64,000 nucleotides of DNA. Origin: Gyrodactylus bullatarudis (Eukaryota > Platyhelminthes > Monogenea > Gyrodactylidea > Gyrodactylidae). Positions 1 to 10,851 of this stretch are shown one piece after another; within the stretch, counting starts at the first letter, position 1; each line of letters begins with the position of its first letter. The position numbers were made by a program, and so were the translations under genes. The DNA is taken from assembly GCA_012064415.1 (NCBI GenBank), contig SSNU01000221.1, positions 98,876-162,875 on the forward strand, written 5' to 3'. The notes beneath the pieces were generated by a model, which ran no database searches, was not told where the DNA came from, and saw nothing but the letters and a program-made list of their open reading frames with translations.

Positions 1-657
1 GTTCGTTAGAATAAATTTACTCTAGAATTTTAATGAATTTATTTAAATAAATAGCCATTTGGGAAATCATCTTTGGCGTGAAAGAGTTTCCAAGATTGAA
101 TATTTATGGAATATTTTAAAATAAATTTCAGCTTTTAGCCATTACATAGAATTCTAAATTCTCTCGTATAAAGGATCTAATACATCAAATGCTAATAGAA
201 TGACACACTTGGATATATCAAAGTAACTTGAAAACTTCTAACCCACATTGCTATGTATTCGAGATGATAATTATTATTTACTTTCCAGACATATCATCAT
301 ATACACCCTCATCATTTGTCCTGGAAGTTTTTCCTACATATCATATGATTCTGTCCTAATGAGTCTTAATGTCTTACTTTAGAATCAAGAGGGGTTTTCA
401 ACATCTAATAAAAGAAGAAATCTTTCATTGTATTAAGATTCTGGTTGATTTTTTTACTTGTCTGTGAATATCTTGGGAACAGTTTAACCATAAATTTGCA
501 AGGTATAATTGAGAGAATCTTCAGAATCTCAAAAACTTGCTAGAATAGAAAGAAAAACTCCTTATCTTGGATTTTATTGTAGAATATTATAAAAATGACT
601 CATTTAAATACTGACCAGAACTGATTTTAAATCGTAATTTAAGAAAAATTTTAGAAG
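1..657. other. gene-free AT-rich sequence
   Basis: No coding frame, RNA gene or repeat structure could be supported here. The stretch ends at the TTAA that abuts the piggyBac-type terminus. Confidence 0.5.
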
Positions 658-1680
658 TTAACCCTTGTATGGAAAATGTAGACCCCAGGGCAACTTTGAA
701 TGGATATAACTTTTTTTTACAATTTTTCTGTATGAATTTTTAATATAGCTTCGAAAAGTTTGATATATAAAAAAATGGGGATAAACGGGGTCTAAAAGAG
801 ACCCCACACTGTTTCTTGTTTTCAAACAGGATTTTTTGAATAAAAAAACTCATCTCTTACAATCGAATCATCATTTTATTCATGGACAGAAGAAAAAGAC
901 CTATTCCCTTTGCTCTCGCTATCCAGAAAGAAAACGGAGGTGGATATAAATATCTCTTTATTTTGGAGTCTTTAAGCATAAATATATGGAATTCGAAGAT
1001 TTATGTGGAGATGATTTCGGAGGTTACCAGGTTGTCAAAGAATCAATGAGATATTCTATATTTACAATCATCAAACAGTACATAATATTTGATAATAAAT
1101 CATTTCAAGATATTTGTCAAAAATACTTGCTCCAAAATGCTTTGTATTTCAAGAGCAAATCACTGTTGATGAAAAACTGATTTCTTTTCGCGGTAGATGT
1201 CCATTCAGAGCTTACATGAAGAGTAAAAAAATAAACCAGTCGTTATGATGTCAACATTGCATCAAAATCCAGATGACAATGGACCTAAGCCTGATATTAT
1301 CAAATAATATAACGAAACCAAAAGACACATTAGACCAGTATGTAACAAATTACTCTTGTAGAAGATCTTTCATTATTCTTGACCTCGCTGCATATAATGC
1401 CTATGTTTTATCCAGCCTAAAATGTCCTGAATCGCTGAATAAAATGAAGAGAATTCTTGAGAGTTATGAGTATGCAGTTAATGAAGAAGCCAGAAAATAT
1501 CCCCACAGAGAATAGAAAATGAAGCACAACCGAATAAAATAGAGCAAACCCAGTCAATGCTCGTTGTTATGTATGTCCAAACTCAGTCGATAGAAAGGTA
1601 TAAATAAATTGCCAAAAATGCAAAATAAACATTTCCAAGAGATATATGATTTATATCTGTGAAGATTGTCATCTTAAAAC
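658..1680 (+). mobile_element. piggyBac transposon relic
   Basis: A TTAA at 658-661 is followed directly by CCCTTGTATGG, the TTAA plus CCCY arrangement expected at a piggyBac end. Downstream are disconnected pieces of a piggyBac transposase. Around 1168-1245 the reading VDEKLISFRGRCPF matches the family's conserved DE.L..FRGRCPF catalytic block. At 1318-1440 there is the C-terminal part with an LD.aayNAy-like motif. At 1560-1675 there is a cysteine-rich C-terminal finger (RCYVCPNSVDRK, then C..C, then CEDC). Stops and deletions separate the pieces, so the transposase is dead. The right terminal repeat was not found, so the end coordinate is the last recognisable coding piece. Confidence 0.75.
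986..1675 (+). pseudogene. piggyBac transposase fragments
   Basis: Open pieces at 986-1180 and 1273-1515, and the finger region to about 1675, belong to one transposase read in changing frames. The first catalytic aspartate block (DE then FRGRCPF) and the C-terminal Cys finger are visible. The stretch between the catalytic block and the C-terminal third is deleted. It sits behind the TTAA/CCC end at 658. No intact protein can be made. Confidence 0.75.
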
Positions 1681-3580
1681 CTTTGATAAAATAAAATTAT
1701 TCATTTTATAATTCTTTCAGCATTAAAAATGTCGAAAAATATTCAGAAACTATCTTAGGGTCTGAAAGACTCCATTTGTTAAATATGTAATTTTCGTGAT
1801 TCTGATTTGCTGAATAAACACGAGTTATATTTAATTTTAGGTCATTTTTCTCAATTGTAAACTTTTTCAAAATAGCTAATAAATGGCCGGACATTTCACA
1901 GTCATCAACATTTGAGTTCCTGAAATCTATTCCGATTGTAGGGTCTCATTCTTTCCTCGGGTATATTTAGATATTTTTTTGAGCTGCAAGGAAATTCTTC
2001 TATTGTTCGAGTATCAGGTTCCGTTGTCTTTTGTAGTCGTGTCTAAAGTCGGAAGAGAATTGAGTATATCACCAAGGATCTCATACAACCAACTTTTCTG
2101 TTGGTTGAAGGTTAGATAAAATTTAGAAATCATACCAGTTAAGTGCACTAAGGTCAGATTATATCATAATAACCATCTGAATACCTCCATTGAAATTAAA
2201 ATAAACCATATTTTTCCATGAATAACCTCAGAAACTTTGATTTATCCTTATTCTTTTTGAGATCCTGTACATGTGTATGTCTTATGCAACTAAGTATCTA
2301 TTCCTTTTGGATGGCAACAAATCTATTTTTTGACTCTACCATAATCATCAATTGTCTTTCAGATGAATTTTTATGATAAGAGGAATCAGAAGCTTCATAA
2401 TTTGAATAATTACTCAATTCAATAGAAAATATCACAGTTGAAATGTACATTTGTACACTCTGTGTAGAAAAAAGGGGAAATTTTGAAAAAGAAAACAGCA
2501 ATGATGTAACCAACCAGTGTTCGTATCCTTCCACTTTCTAGACAACAACTCCTATCCCAGAGTCTATATATATAGTATATTGATATTGAACAGGGCAGAG
2601 GCATCATTTCATTACCAATATGATATGATGCTATGACAGAGGTATAGAGAAATTAGTCATTCATCAAGGTATTCTTCCAGTGTTCTGTGTAATGATGGAA
2701 TATTTCCAACTTTCTTCTTTCCCCTCACTTCATGTCGTATTCTTTTGTTGTTGTTAATTAGAAAGTACGAAGAGCATTTTGAAAATTATAAGGCAAGAAG
2801 AGCATACATACATGTCAGAATCCCCTAGGTAGTGGTGGGTTTTTCACAATTACTTTTTCTTCCTTATCGATACTACATTTTTTAGTGGTACAGAACCATT
2901 GTCTCGATATGGCATTGCCTGTCTCACGAATAAATCATTCTCAGAGTCTGCAACAAAAGACACGGATGGATTGAAGAAAAGGTAAAAACAGATTTATCTA
3001 TTTTTTTCTCGCACCAGTAATAGTAATCAACACACTAGGGAATTTCTTATCCCTTTCGAATTAGAAAGAAAACTGAAGCACATATTTTTTCATTTATATA
3101 CACTGTATATTATACAAGGCGTTTAGAAAATTTCAAAAGAATAAAACACTACTCCCAAGGTTGATGTATGCGAATACTTACACAGATTACTATAGATGGT
3201 GTTGGATGATAAACTTTATTAATTAATTCAAAGTCTAGACCGATTTAGTTAAATAAGCCATTCACAAAATCTTTGGATTAAATTCAATTCCTTAAAAAAT
3301 GGATATGTTCAGGAAAACGTAAGCATCAAACTCGTTCTAAATATAAGCTTTTTTACGATAAAATTGCTCCAATCACCGTCCATTGATAAATGTACAAATT
3401 TACTATTTACTATTTTCTACAAAAACTCAGAAACCCAAGAGTTGGGGACAGAAATTAATTTATGATATTCGTAAAAAATTCGGTCAGAAAAAACATATAA
3501 GATCTGACTAAAAGCAGTAAAAGGGGAAGAACCTCACATTGGTCGCCTGGGTAATTGAAGAGTAGTTTTTCTGAAGTCAC
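1681..3580. other. gene-free stretch
   Basis: No convincing gene. Short chance frames occur on both strands. A small hairpin (CCAAC...GTTGG) lies near 2090-2106. Confidence 0.4.
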
Positions 3581-3584
3581 AGAT

Positions 3585-3648
3585 TTGGTTTAAAGTGATG
3601 GATGAAGAATTTCTTCTTCACCCACAAATCTGCGTTGTCATCAAATCT
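3585..3648. repeat. hairpin-forming dispersed repeat, copy 1
   Basis: About 64 bases are almost identical to 9124-9188. The unit is self-complementary: CAGATTTG near the start pairs with CAAATCTG near the end, and GAAGAA pairs with TTCTTC in the middle. The second copy lies just upstream of the PLE reverse transcriptase. Confidence 0.7.
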
Positions 3649-3649
3649 A

Positions 3650-5160
3650 CATTTTTGAATAGTGTTTTTTGATAAAATTATCAAATGTGATTTGACAGTT
3701 CTCAGGGGAATATTTATTCTTAATTTGTTACAAGGCCAAGTGTACTCTTGGATAAGAGTAAATTCCAAATTTTTATTTATAAAAACAGAGAAAGTCCTTA
3801 GATTGCTGACAATTCTTTAAAGTATTTCTGAAATCAGCAGGCAAGCGTAGAAGAAGTTCAAGTTATTGGAGGTTAGCCTGTCTCTTGGAATAAGTAAATG
3901 TCAAAATTTTGTAAGAAATTTCTATATTAACCATAGTTATAAGGACAATACTTTTCGATAATATCTCCTAAATAAAGTCATAATTAAAATTCCGACTGTT
4001 ATCATTAAGTTTCTCGTAGAATAAATGTTTTACATAAGAACTATCGATATTTCAAATAAATCTTGGAATTTCTTCAGTTAAATTCGATTTTTATATTTAA
4101 AAATTCAATATGAATAGTGATGTTTTAATGCCACATGTTTTAGGTTCAAACAGATTTTCCTACGAAAAAATATCCCGAGGCGAAAATTATACTAAAAATC
4201 CAAATAAATTGTTCTTCATCAGATATTTGATTATATCCAAGGTTGGTCATGATATACAGGCTGCAAGAATAAAAAGCTATTTAGGAAATAGTCTTCGCAT
4301 ATACCGAAACCAAGAATTGAAGAAGAAAACATAAAAATAAGTGATCAAATTTGAGATTAAAAAATTTTGAGATCTAATGATCCGTTATTAAAAATTCTGG
4401 AGGCCTTTAAAATTGTGAGAAAATCGATCTGGGGACAAGGACTATAACAAAAAGTTCTGTTTAGAAAAATCAAAAGACCATTAGAAGTTGTGTTAATCAA
4501 TGAAAGATTTCTTCAATAAAATTTGCTCATTAATATGTATATGTAAAGATAATCTTTTGTTTTGTTCTAGCTCTAGTTATATAATGATTTAAGTCAGTTT
4601 ACATAAATTTGTATAAGTTCGGAATATATTTGGTACTTACGAAAATCTTTAATTTTTTCATCAAGGAATTTGCAAACAAATCTCCATTTTTTTTAATTTT
4701 GAATTGAAGGATTTTTTTTGAAAAAGCACACCAAGCATGTCACTTAATTTCGTGAAGAAGCAGGATTTATCATCTCTATTTTGAAAGATATGTTACATAA
4801 CAAATAGGAAATTCGAAAAGCTTTAAGAGTTTACACGCGAGCCAACTTTATACAATTTGAAGATTAACTATTCTAGCTATTTTAGAAAGAATCTGTTTCT
4901 ATTCCACTGAGCGAGGATGAAATGAGTTTCATATCATAAATAAAGAGGCGGAGAAAGGCTCATGTCTATTTGTCTTTTTAAACAAGTCCAAAATTGAGAT
5001 GACTATCTGGTAGAATCGATTTTAAAGGAACTTATCTAAAAATAAATCAAATGTCTTATTCAAATCATTAAACTTTGATTACTTAAAATTTTAAAGCGCT
5101 TTTTACGTAGATTCATGAAGTAGAATTCGGATGATAATGTATTTTAGCAAATTCAATCTA
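3650..5160. other. gene-free stretch
   Basis: AT-rich. No supported gene or RNA; a 74-codon frame at 4110-4334 shows no family features. Confidence 0.4.
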
Positions 5161-5441
5161 GAATAAATGGAGAAGGAGTCTAATGGTGTTTTGAGTTTTT
5201 TAGATGTTAAGCTAACCAGAAAAGAGGATAGATCAATCCTAAGATATATTTTTCAGAAGAAGACTGATAATGGGAAATATCTTCATTGTGCCAGTTTCAG
5301 TCCTATATCGCATAAAGTTGGCTTAGTGATTGGTCTAGGGAAGAGGATAAGAAGAATAGCAAGTCCGGAGGAATGGCCGAATGAAATAGAGAATTCGAAG
5401 TTATGTCTAATGGAAAATGGTTATCCTAAGAAATTTGTAGA

Positions 5442-5677
5442 TTTTACCGTTAATCTTGTTACTCTTGATAGTCTCAAGACTCCCTGGCAAATCAGTTAAA
5501 CTTGTTACTCGGTTTCAAGATTATCAGATAGCCTCGAGAATCCCAGGAATCTTGTTTACTGATAATAACTAATTTTTTGACTTTCAGACTTTAGAAAGAA
5601 AAATCACTCAGTTTACTCATAACACCCCTAGTATTTTTTCAGAATCTCTTTTCAAAAGTGTTACACATCAATAGAAC
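5442..5677. repeat. left terminal inverted repeat of Ginger-type element
   Basis: Inverted counterpart of 6335-6609. Shared blocks include TTAATCTTGTTACTCTTGAT, ACACCCCTAGTATTTTTTC and ACACATCAATAGAA. The outermost TG of the consensus end is mutated to TT here. Confidence 0.9.
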
Positions 5678-5699
5678 CTTCAAAAGGACATTCAATGTT

Positions 5700-6066
5700 G
5701 GAGAAAATGTTTTAGTGAAAGTATCGGAATTTGATCGATCAAAACTCGATTTCTAAAATTATTGTGTGTAATACTTGAAGTTAAAGAAAATTTCTACGAG
5801 GTCGGAACTAAGACAGGAATAATTGAAGGTCTTTATTCAGCAAATCAACTGACTAGGGCCGATGAAAATTTCTTGTCAATCGAAGAAGTTCCTGAACTTA
5901 TTTATTCAGTACGAATAATGACAAGTCACCATTCATTTGTGAATGACCAAAGCTTCTTCAAGTGTGACTGCAAAACAAAATGTGATACATTAAAATGTAA
6001 ATGCAGAAAAGAAGGCCGTTTGTGCAATTCAAGGTGTCACTGCAGTCTTTCTTGTACGAAGGAATA
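5700..6066 (+). pseudogene. Ginger/KRBA2-like integrase, C-terminal fragment
   Basis: Reading from about 5690 gives FNVGENVLVKVSEFDRSK, the start of the conserved VGD.V.V.VP..DR.RGDP block found after the integrase core in KRBA2-like and Ginger proteins. A stop and a frameshift follow near 5754. The frame then continues from 5762 with VILEV, GTK.GI.EGLYS.NQ, and a Cys-rich finger (CDCKTKCDTLKCKCRKEG, then CNSRCHCSLSC) ending at 6066. These are family hallmarks. The DDE integrase core and N-terminus are missing, so the copy cannot encode an active integrase. Confidence 0.75.
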
Positions 6067-6334
6067 AGTTTTTATAATACAGCTGTATTTGATTACTTTT
6101 TAAACAAACAACTAACTATAAACAGGAGAAAGACTCGAAGGATTATTTTGAAAAATTTACTAGATCCCCAAGATTTGGTAAAAGTTTAGATTAATAATAA
6201 AAATTTATAAACTGATTAGTTAATAAATTTCTTATGGATTGAAAATGAATATGAAGTTTGAGGCTATTCTAGATAATATCACACAGGTATAGTTTTCATT
6301 TTTACCGGTATCAAATTTTGTAAGGCTTTTAGGC

Positions 6335-6609
6335 TTCTATTGATGTGTCACACTTTGAAAAGAGATTCTGAAAAAATACTAGGGGTGTTACGAATAAACT
6401 GAGTGATTTTTCTTTGTAAATTCTGATTGTCAAAAAAATAGTTATTATCAGTTAAACAAGATTCCCGGGATTCTTGAGACTATCAGATAATCTTGAAACC
6501 GAGTAACAAGTTTAACTGGCTTTCAGTTAATCTTGAAACCAAGTAACAAGTTTAACTGATTTGCCAGGGAGTATTGAGACTATCAAGAGTAACAAGATTA
6601 ACGGTAACA
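6335..6609. repeat. right terminal inverted repeat of Ginger-type element
   Basis: Complement of 5442-5677 but longer, because a unit of about 55 bases (AATCTTGAAACC.AGTAACAAG...) is tandemly duplicated near 6490-6570. Outer end reads TGTTACCGTT inward. Confidence 0.9.
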
Positions 6610-6644
6610 TAGACAAATTCATCAATATTTCAGAGAATAGAGAT

Positions 6645-7710
6645 TATTATTCAATTCTAATTTTATTCATCTTTTACTATTTTTTCATTATTTGTAAATT
6701 ATTATCTTGAATGAATCTTTTAACTTTTATCATTTCTAAAGCAATACCACTGATGATGCTTTAAGAAATACCTATATGGTTTTTAAATATATCTCTTTCT
6801 TACATATTTCCAAATTCAATTCACTATTTCTACAAAAAAACAACATTTTTCAAAATTTTTTCCCATCTTTCAGAAGAAAACTCTCAATCGGTCAGGGTAT
6901 ACACTGATTTTCTACATATATGTATATTTAACCAACTTTATTTGAAAAAAATGATGCAATCAGATTAGGGGGAACATCTAATTGAATATAATGCTATCCA
7001 AGACCTACCTCGATTATGTTTCTTATGACCTATACCGGTTGTTTTTTCATTGCAAATTTATAATGCAATTGTAATATTATTTCATATCTTAATTTTATCC
7101 TTTTTATTGTTAATCAGATTAGTGAAATTATTGGTAAATGTTATCAAAATAAATATTATATCAAGAAGGTCTGAGTTTTGATAAAAGTGATATCAAACAT
7201 TTAAAAAGTTTTGATATTGATCATACAAGGTTTCATTTGATTTTCGAACATAGGCATAATTTTAATAGGATCCAAAATCTTATAATATAACCGTTCTATT
7301 CCATTTAAAGTTTTTTACAAAAGTCACATTTTTTTCATCAAAATTTAATAATAAAATAATTCACAAATCTAGATTAGAGATGTAGGAAATTTTAAAATTG
7401 TCCTTCCTCGGATGGAATTTAATAGAGCTTTTTGAGGTTTTTAAAATGGTGTATTCTACACTTCTTCTAGTTCAATATCTTGCTCAGATTTTTGTTATGA
7501 ATCCAGTTTTTCGCGGTTTTCAAATAATGCTTAAAGCTACTAACTTTGTTATTAAGGAGAGTTGATTGGTTAGGATCAGAAAAAATACTCAATTTATTAT
7601 TGCTATTTTCTGATATAGTAAATTTTCGAGATTTGTTTAAATTAATTTGTCAATGTGATCCACTTCTACCAATTGAAGAAAAGAAAAATCTTTTTCCGAT
7701 GAGAAATGTG
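6645..7710. other. gene-free stretch
   Basis: No supported gene, RNA gene or repeat. Confidence 0.4.
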
Positions 7711-7714
7711 GATT

Positions 7715-7745
7715 TTTGGCGCCAATTTATATAGTTGGCGCCAAA
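7715..7745. repeat. GGCGCC palindrome pair (E2F-like sites)
   Basis: TTTGGCGCCAA at 7715-7725 and TTGGCGCCAAA at 7735-7745 form a perfect inverted repeat around a 9-base spacer. TTTGGCGC is the E2F/DP consensus. The same octamer recurs inside MITE copies elsewhere in the window, so this may be an element remnant rather than a promoter. Confidence 0.6.
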
Positions 7746-8765
7746 TTCTCATTTTTACGAACTTTGAGCTCAAAATTTTCGATTATTAAAAAATGAGAGA
7801 CTGGCGGAATAAAGTTTTTTGGATCAAACTTAGACGATGAGAGATAAATAAATAAAGAGTCTAATTTCATTTTCTTGATCATTTTTACTGTAGTAAACAT
7901 TCGATGGATCAGGATCCTCCAAAAACAACGGGTCTAGCAAAACGTAAATGGCAATATTTGTTTAATTTTGATTCTAAAAACTTTATTTGACCAACTTGTC
8001 ATTTTTAAATTTGAATTTACATTATATCATTAAAAGATTCAAAAAAATGTTTGTCTTCCTGTATATCTGAAGAAATTCGTAGAAATTTTTGTAAATCTTA
8101 TTAATTCTCTTTTTCCTCGTATTAACTACAGCCTTAATTTTCTCGACATTGATAATAACAAGCAAAAAAGATTTCAATTCATTTGGATACTTAGACATTG
8201 AAAGTTAAGTTAAGATAGAAGAGAAATAATTATTCATGACTCATAAAATATATCCTAGATCCAAGTTTTATCGAGTCTCTCATTGATTTTAGGAAGTAAA
8301 AACAACTTTATTTTCTGAATCGGATTTGATTTTGCCCAATTTCTTAGTTAGTAATAAAATCAATAGATGAAATTATCAACTCAGAATATTTCTCTAACAA
8401 CTTATTTTCCTAAGCCCTCTTCTTTTCGGTAAGAAACGTGTATTTTCAATCATGTTACAGGTCATCTGTCAATTCCTTCTAAGGATATTCAACCCAGCTC
8501 TGCCTGTGTTACTTCATGTCTTATGTAAATTTTTGATTAAGAAAGCGATTACTATTAGTAATTTACTAACGATTTATTGTTCAATAACCTTATTAATTTT
8601 CTACATTCTCCTTTGCTGATTCATCAATGTGATATTCGTCGAAGCTTCAAAACTTGTAAGAGAGCTTGTTTTGTCAATGTGGGCCAGCTTTGGGAAGTAT
8701 CTTTTCTACAATATAATACAAGTTGAAAAAGGGAAATTAATGATTTTTAAAAAATCCTTAATTTT
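7746..8765. other. gene-free stretch
   Basis: No supported gene; AT-rich sequence. Confidence 0.4.
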
Positions 8766-8769
8766 TTTA

Positions 8770-9090
8770 TCATGAAATCGAATTTGGCCATGATATGATT
8801 CACGTAATTTATGAAAAACGTCCGAAAATCCGCTTAGAATCATATTTGTAGGTATATAAGGATAGGTAATTTTATTCACTAAATGTACATTTCTTTATGG
8901 TTCATCAGTAGTGACACATAAATAATGATAAAAGTTAAGAGTTCATTGAAAATAATATTTTACAATTTTTGAAAGAAATATAGTAAAAGTTGAAAAATAT
9001 AAGAATGTAATGTGAGCTGAAAAAACACCAAAACTCTTCAATAAACAGCAACAGTGAAGAGAAAGGTGAAAAAGCTCACATAGGCCAGGG
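8770..9090. repeat. dispersed repeat R1, copy 1
   Basis: Shares ordered blocks with 46785-46930 (CACGTAATTT, CGTCCGAAAATCC, AAATGTACATTTC, CATCAGTAGTG) and with 63860-64000 (CATCAGT.GT, AATGATAAAAGTTAA, TTGAAAGAAATA, AATATAAGA). No coding capacity is visible. It ends just before the hairpin unit and the PLE coding region. Confidence 0.65.
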
Positions 9091-9123
9091 TAATTGAAGG
9101 TTATAAGAGTAGTTTTTTTGAAC

Positions 9124-9188
9124 ACACAGATTTGGTTTAAAGTGATGGATGAAGAATTTCTTCTTCACCCACAAATCTGCGTTGTCAT
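9124..9188. repeat. hairpin-forming dispersed repeat, copy 2
   Basis: Near-identical to 3585-3648. It lies about 110 bases upstream of the first recognisable PLE reverse-transcriptase residues, so it may be part of, or a target of, the PLE. Confidence 0.7.
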
Positions 9189-9230
9189 CACCCGCATTTT
9201 ATACAAAATTGAGAAATTGGAAATTGAAGC

Positions 9231-10748
9231 TTGGTGGTTCTCCTGTTTGATGTGTCTGGTCACCGCTGTATCCTTCTTCAGGTGATCTTCTCGATGCTGT
9301 CAAGACTTTATTTCTTACCAAAAACACACAAAATAGATCGCGAAAATATTCCGGATATTCTACCTATGAGACCAATCTTGGATATGTCAGCGAGTCCGCA
9401 GCAAAATTTAGCAAAATGGTTATTAGATATTCTGAAGCCAGTTCATAGCCATTTCAATCGATATATAGTGAAAGATGTATTCCAATTCGTGGAAAAGGTT
9501 AAAGATTACCAGGTAGGATCCAGAGAAATGATATCACTAGATATCAATGCGTTGTTCCCAAACATTCCGATAGAAGAGACATTAAATATCATTGGCACAT
9601 ATGTCAACGAAAATAGGGACAATTTCGAATTAAGTGGAGAAGAAATAGTCAAGATATTAAGAATTTGCTGCACCAACGTACCGTTATCATTCCAAGATCA
9701 GGTGTACATCCAAAAAGACGGGATAGCAATGGGATCTCCACTTAGTCCGTTGTTAGCAGATATTTTCTTAGGATACTTGGAGAAGAATAGAATGGAAAAT
9801 TTAATAGAGGGATACACAGATTTGTATGTTAGATATGTAGATGATACGTTCATTGTCATGAAACAAGAAGCTTCCGCCGACGAATTCTTCAGTGAAATGA
9901 ACTTGATACATCCGAACATCAAATTCACGAAGGAACAAGAAATAGAAGGTTCGATAAGTTTCTTAGATGTAAAGTTGACAAGGAAACCAGATGGGAGTAT
10001 AGAGAGAACCATACATAGGAAGAAAACAGACACAGGAAAGTATTTACATTTCTCGAGCTTTTGTCCAAAGAGTTATAAATCAGGATTAATAATAGGACTT
10101 GTGAAAAGGACCAAGAGAATAGTCAGTGAAGAAGAAGTATTGAATGAGATTAATGAAATCCGAAAAAGACTGAAAGAAAATGGATACCCTGAAAGATTTG
10201 TTCAGAAATACATAGAGAAAGCTTTAGAAGATGAAGCAACTCAACAAACAGAAGAAGAACAAATTGAAGGAGCTATTCCTATTTTCATAAAATTAAACTT
10301 TAAAGGAGATGGGTTCAGCTATGAACTAAGAAGAAAATTGAATTTGCTTGTAAATGAACATTATAATGATATACAATTGAAGGTTGTATACAAGACCACA
10401 AGTCTCTTCAAATTTCAACTTAAAGATAAGCTGAACGAATCGGAACAGTCAAATCTCATTTACTGCTTTCAGGCATCATGTGGAGCTAGGTATATAGGAC
10501 GAACACAGAGAAGGTTAGGGATAAGGATCAATGAACATCTGAGCAAGAATAGTTCATCAATTAAGAAACACATTGTTAGGTGCGGTTGCGAGGCGAATGA
10601 AAGCAATTTCAAGATAATTTGTAAGAATTCAAGCGATCAAAGTATGGACCTTAAAATCAGAGAGAAATTTTATATCATGAAGGAAGATCCAAGTCTATGT
10701 ATCCAAAAGAACTATACACACAATTTAGAACTACCATGGCCCAATTGA
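9231..10748 (+). CDS. Penelope-like element reverse transcriptase with GIY-YIG endonuclease (5'-truncated)
   Basis: The frame is 505 codons long. Family homology starts at about residue 26 (LYFLPKTHK, ~9306); the preceding residues look like flank. Reverse-transcriptase motifs follow: SLDINALFPN (102-111, motif A), AMGSPLSPLLAD (166-177, motif B) and YVDD (202-205, motif C). A linker then leads to a GIY-YIG endonuclease at about 408-500, with IYC (410-412), YIGRT (421-425), H436 and E478. This RT plus GIY-YIG order is diagnostic of endonuclease-bearing PLEs, which copy RNA into chromosomal DNA. Full PLE proteins are usually longer, so roughly the N-terminal third is missing. The remaining frame has no stop, so the copy is young, but it probably cannot move by itself. 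The copy at 10852-12038 lies tail-to-tail with it. Confidence 0.9.
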   Translation: MVVLLFDVSGHRCILLQVIFSMLSRLYFLPKTHKIDRENIPDILPMRPILDMSASPQQNLAKWLLDILKPVHSHFNRYIVKDVFQFVEKVKDYQVGSREMISLDINALFPNIPIEETLNIIGTYVNENRDNFELSGEEIVKILRICCTNVPLSFQDQVYIQKDGIAMGSPLSPLLADIFLGYLEKNRMENLIEGYTDLYVRYVDDTFIVMKQEASADEFFSEMNLIHPNIKFTKEQEIEGSISFLDVKLTRKPDGSIERTIHRKKTDTGKYLHFSSFCPKSYKSGLIIGLVKRTKRIVSEEEVLNEINEIRKRLKENGYPERFVQKYIEKALEDEATQQTEEEQIEGAIPIFIKLNFKGDGFSYELRRKLNLLVNEHYNDIQLKVVYKTTSLFKFQLKDKLNESEQSNLIYCFQASCGARYIGRTQRRLGIRINEHLSKNSSSIKKHIVRCGCEANESNFKIICKNSSDQSMDLKIREKFYIMKEDPSLCIQKNYTHNLELPWPN

Positions 10749-10851
10749 TTTTTAATTTTTCTTTTCTACCTACTAGAAAAGTTTTTTGGTTTTTCATCAA
10801 TTGGAATTGCTCAAGAGAAATTTTTTTACAATTTTCATTCAAAACAATTCA
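10749..10851. other. PLE 3' flank between two tail-to-tail copies
   Basis: Short AT-rich spacer with an inverted pair CTACCTACTAG/CTAGAAAAG-like sequence; nothing else supported. Confidence 0.3.

Larger units (their letters stand above)
5442..6609 (+). mobile_element. Ginger-type DNA transposon (defective)
   Basis: The element is 1168 bp, flanked by a 4-bp duplication TAGA (5438-5441 and 6610-6613). Its ends are long inverted repeats of about 240 bases; the right end read inward starts TGTTACCGTT and the left starts TTTTACCGTT. TGTNR termini, long TIRs and 4-bp duplications are described for Ginger elements. The interior holds the C-terminal part of a KRBA2/Ginger-like integrase (separate entry). 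The host PLE frame on either side rejoins if the element and one TAGA are removed, so the boundaries are well fixed. Confidence 0.85.
5167..6640 (+). pseudogene. Penelope-like element reverse transcriptase fragment, interrupted by a Ginger-type insertion
   Basis: The first part (5167-5441) encodes the post-palm part of a PLE reverse transcriptase. It matches the copies at 9231-10748 and 10852-12038 residue by residue (SFLDVKLTRK, KKTD.GKYLH.ASF.P, ENGYP.KFVD). The frame is cut at 5441 by an inserted element and resumes at 6610 with TAGACAAATTCATCAATAT. That matches the continuation of the minus-strand copy (GYP.RFVDKFIN). Homology fades shortly after 6640. The upstream palm domain and downstream GIY-YIG domain are missing, so this is an old truncated copy. 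Confidence 0.85.
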
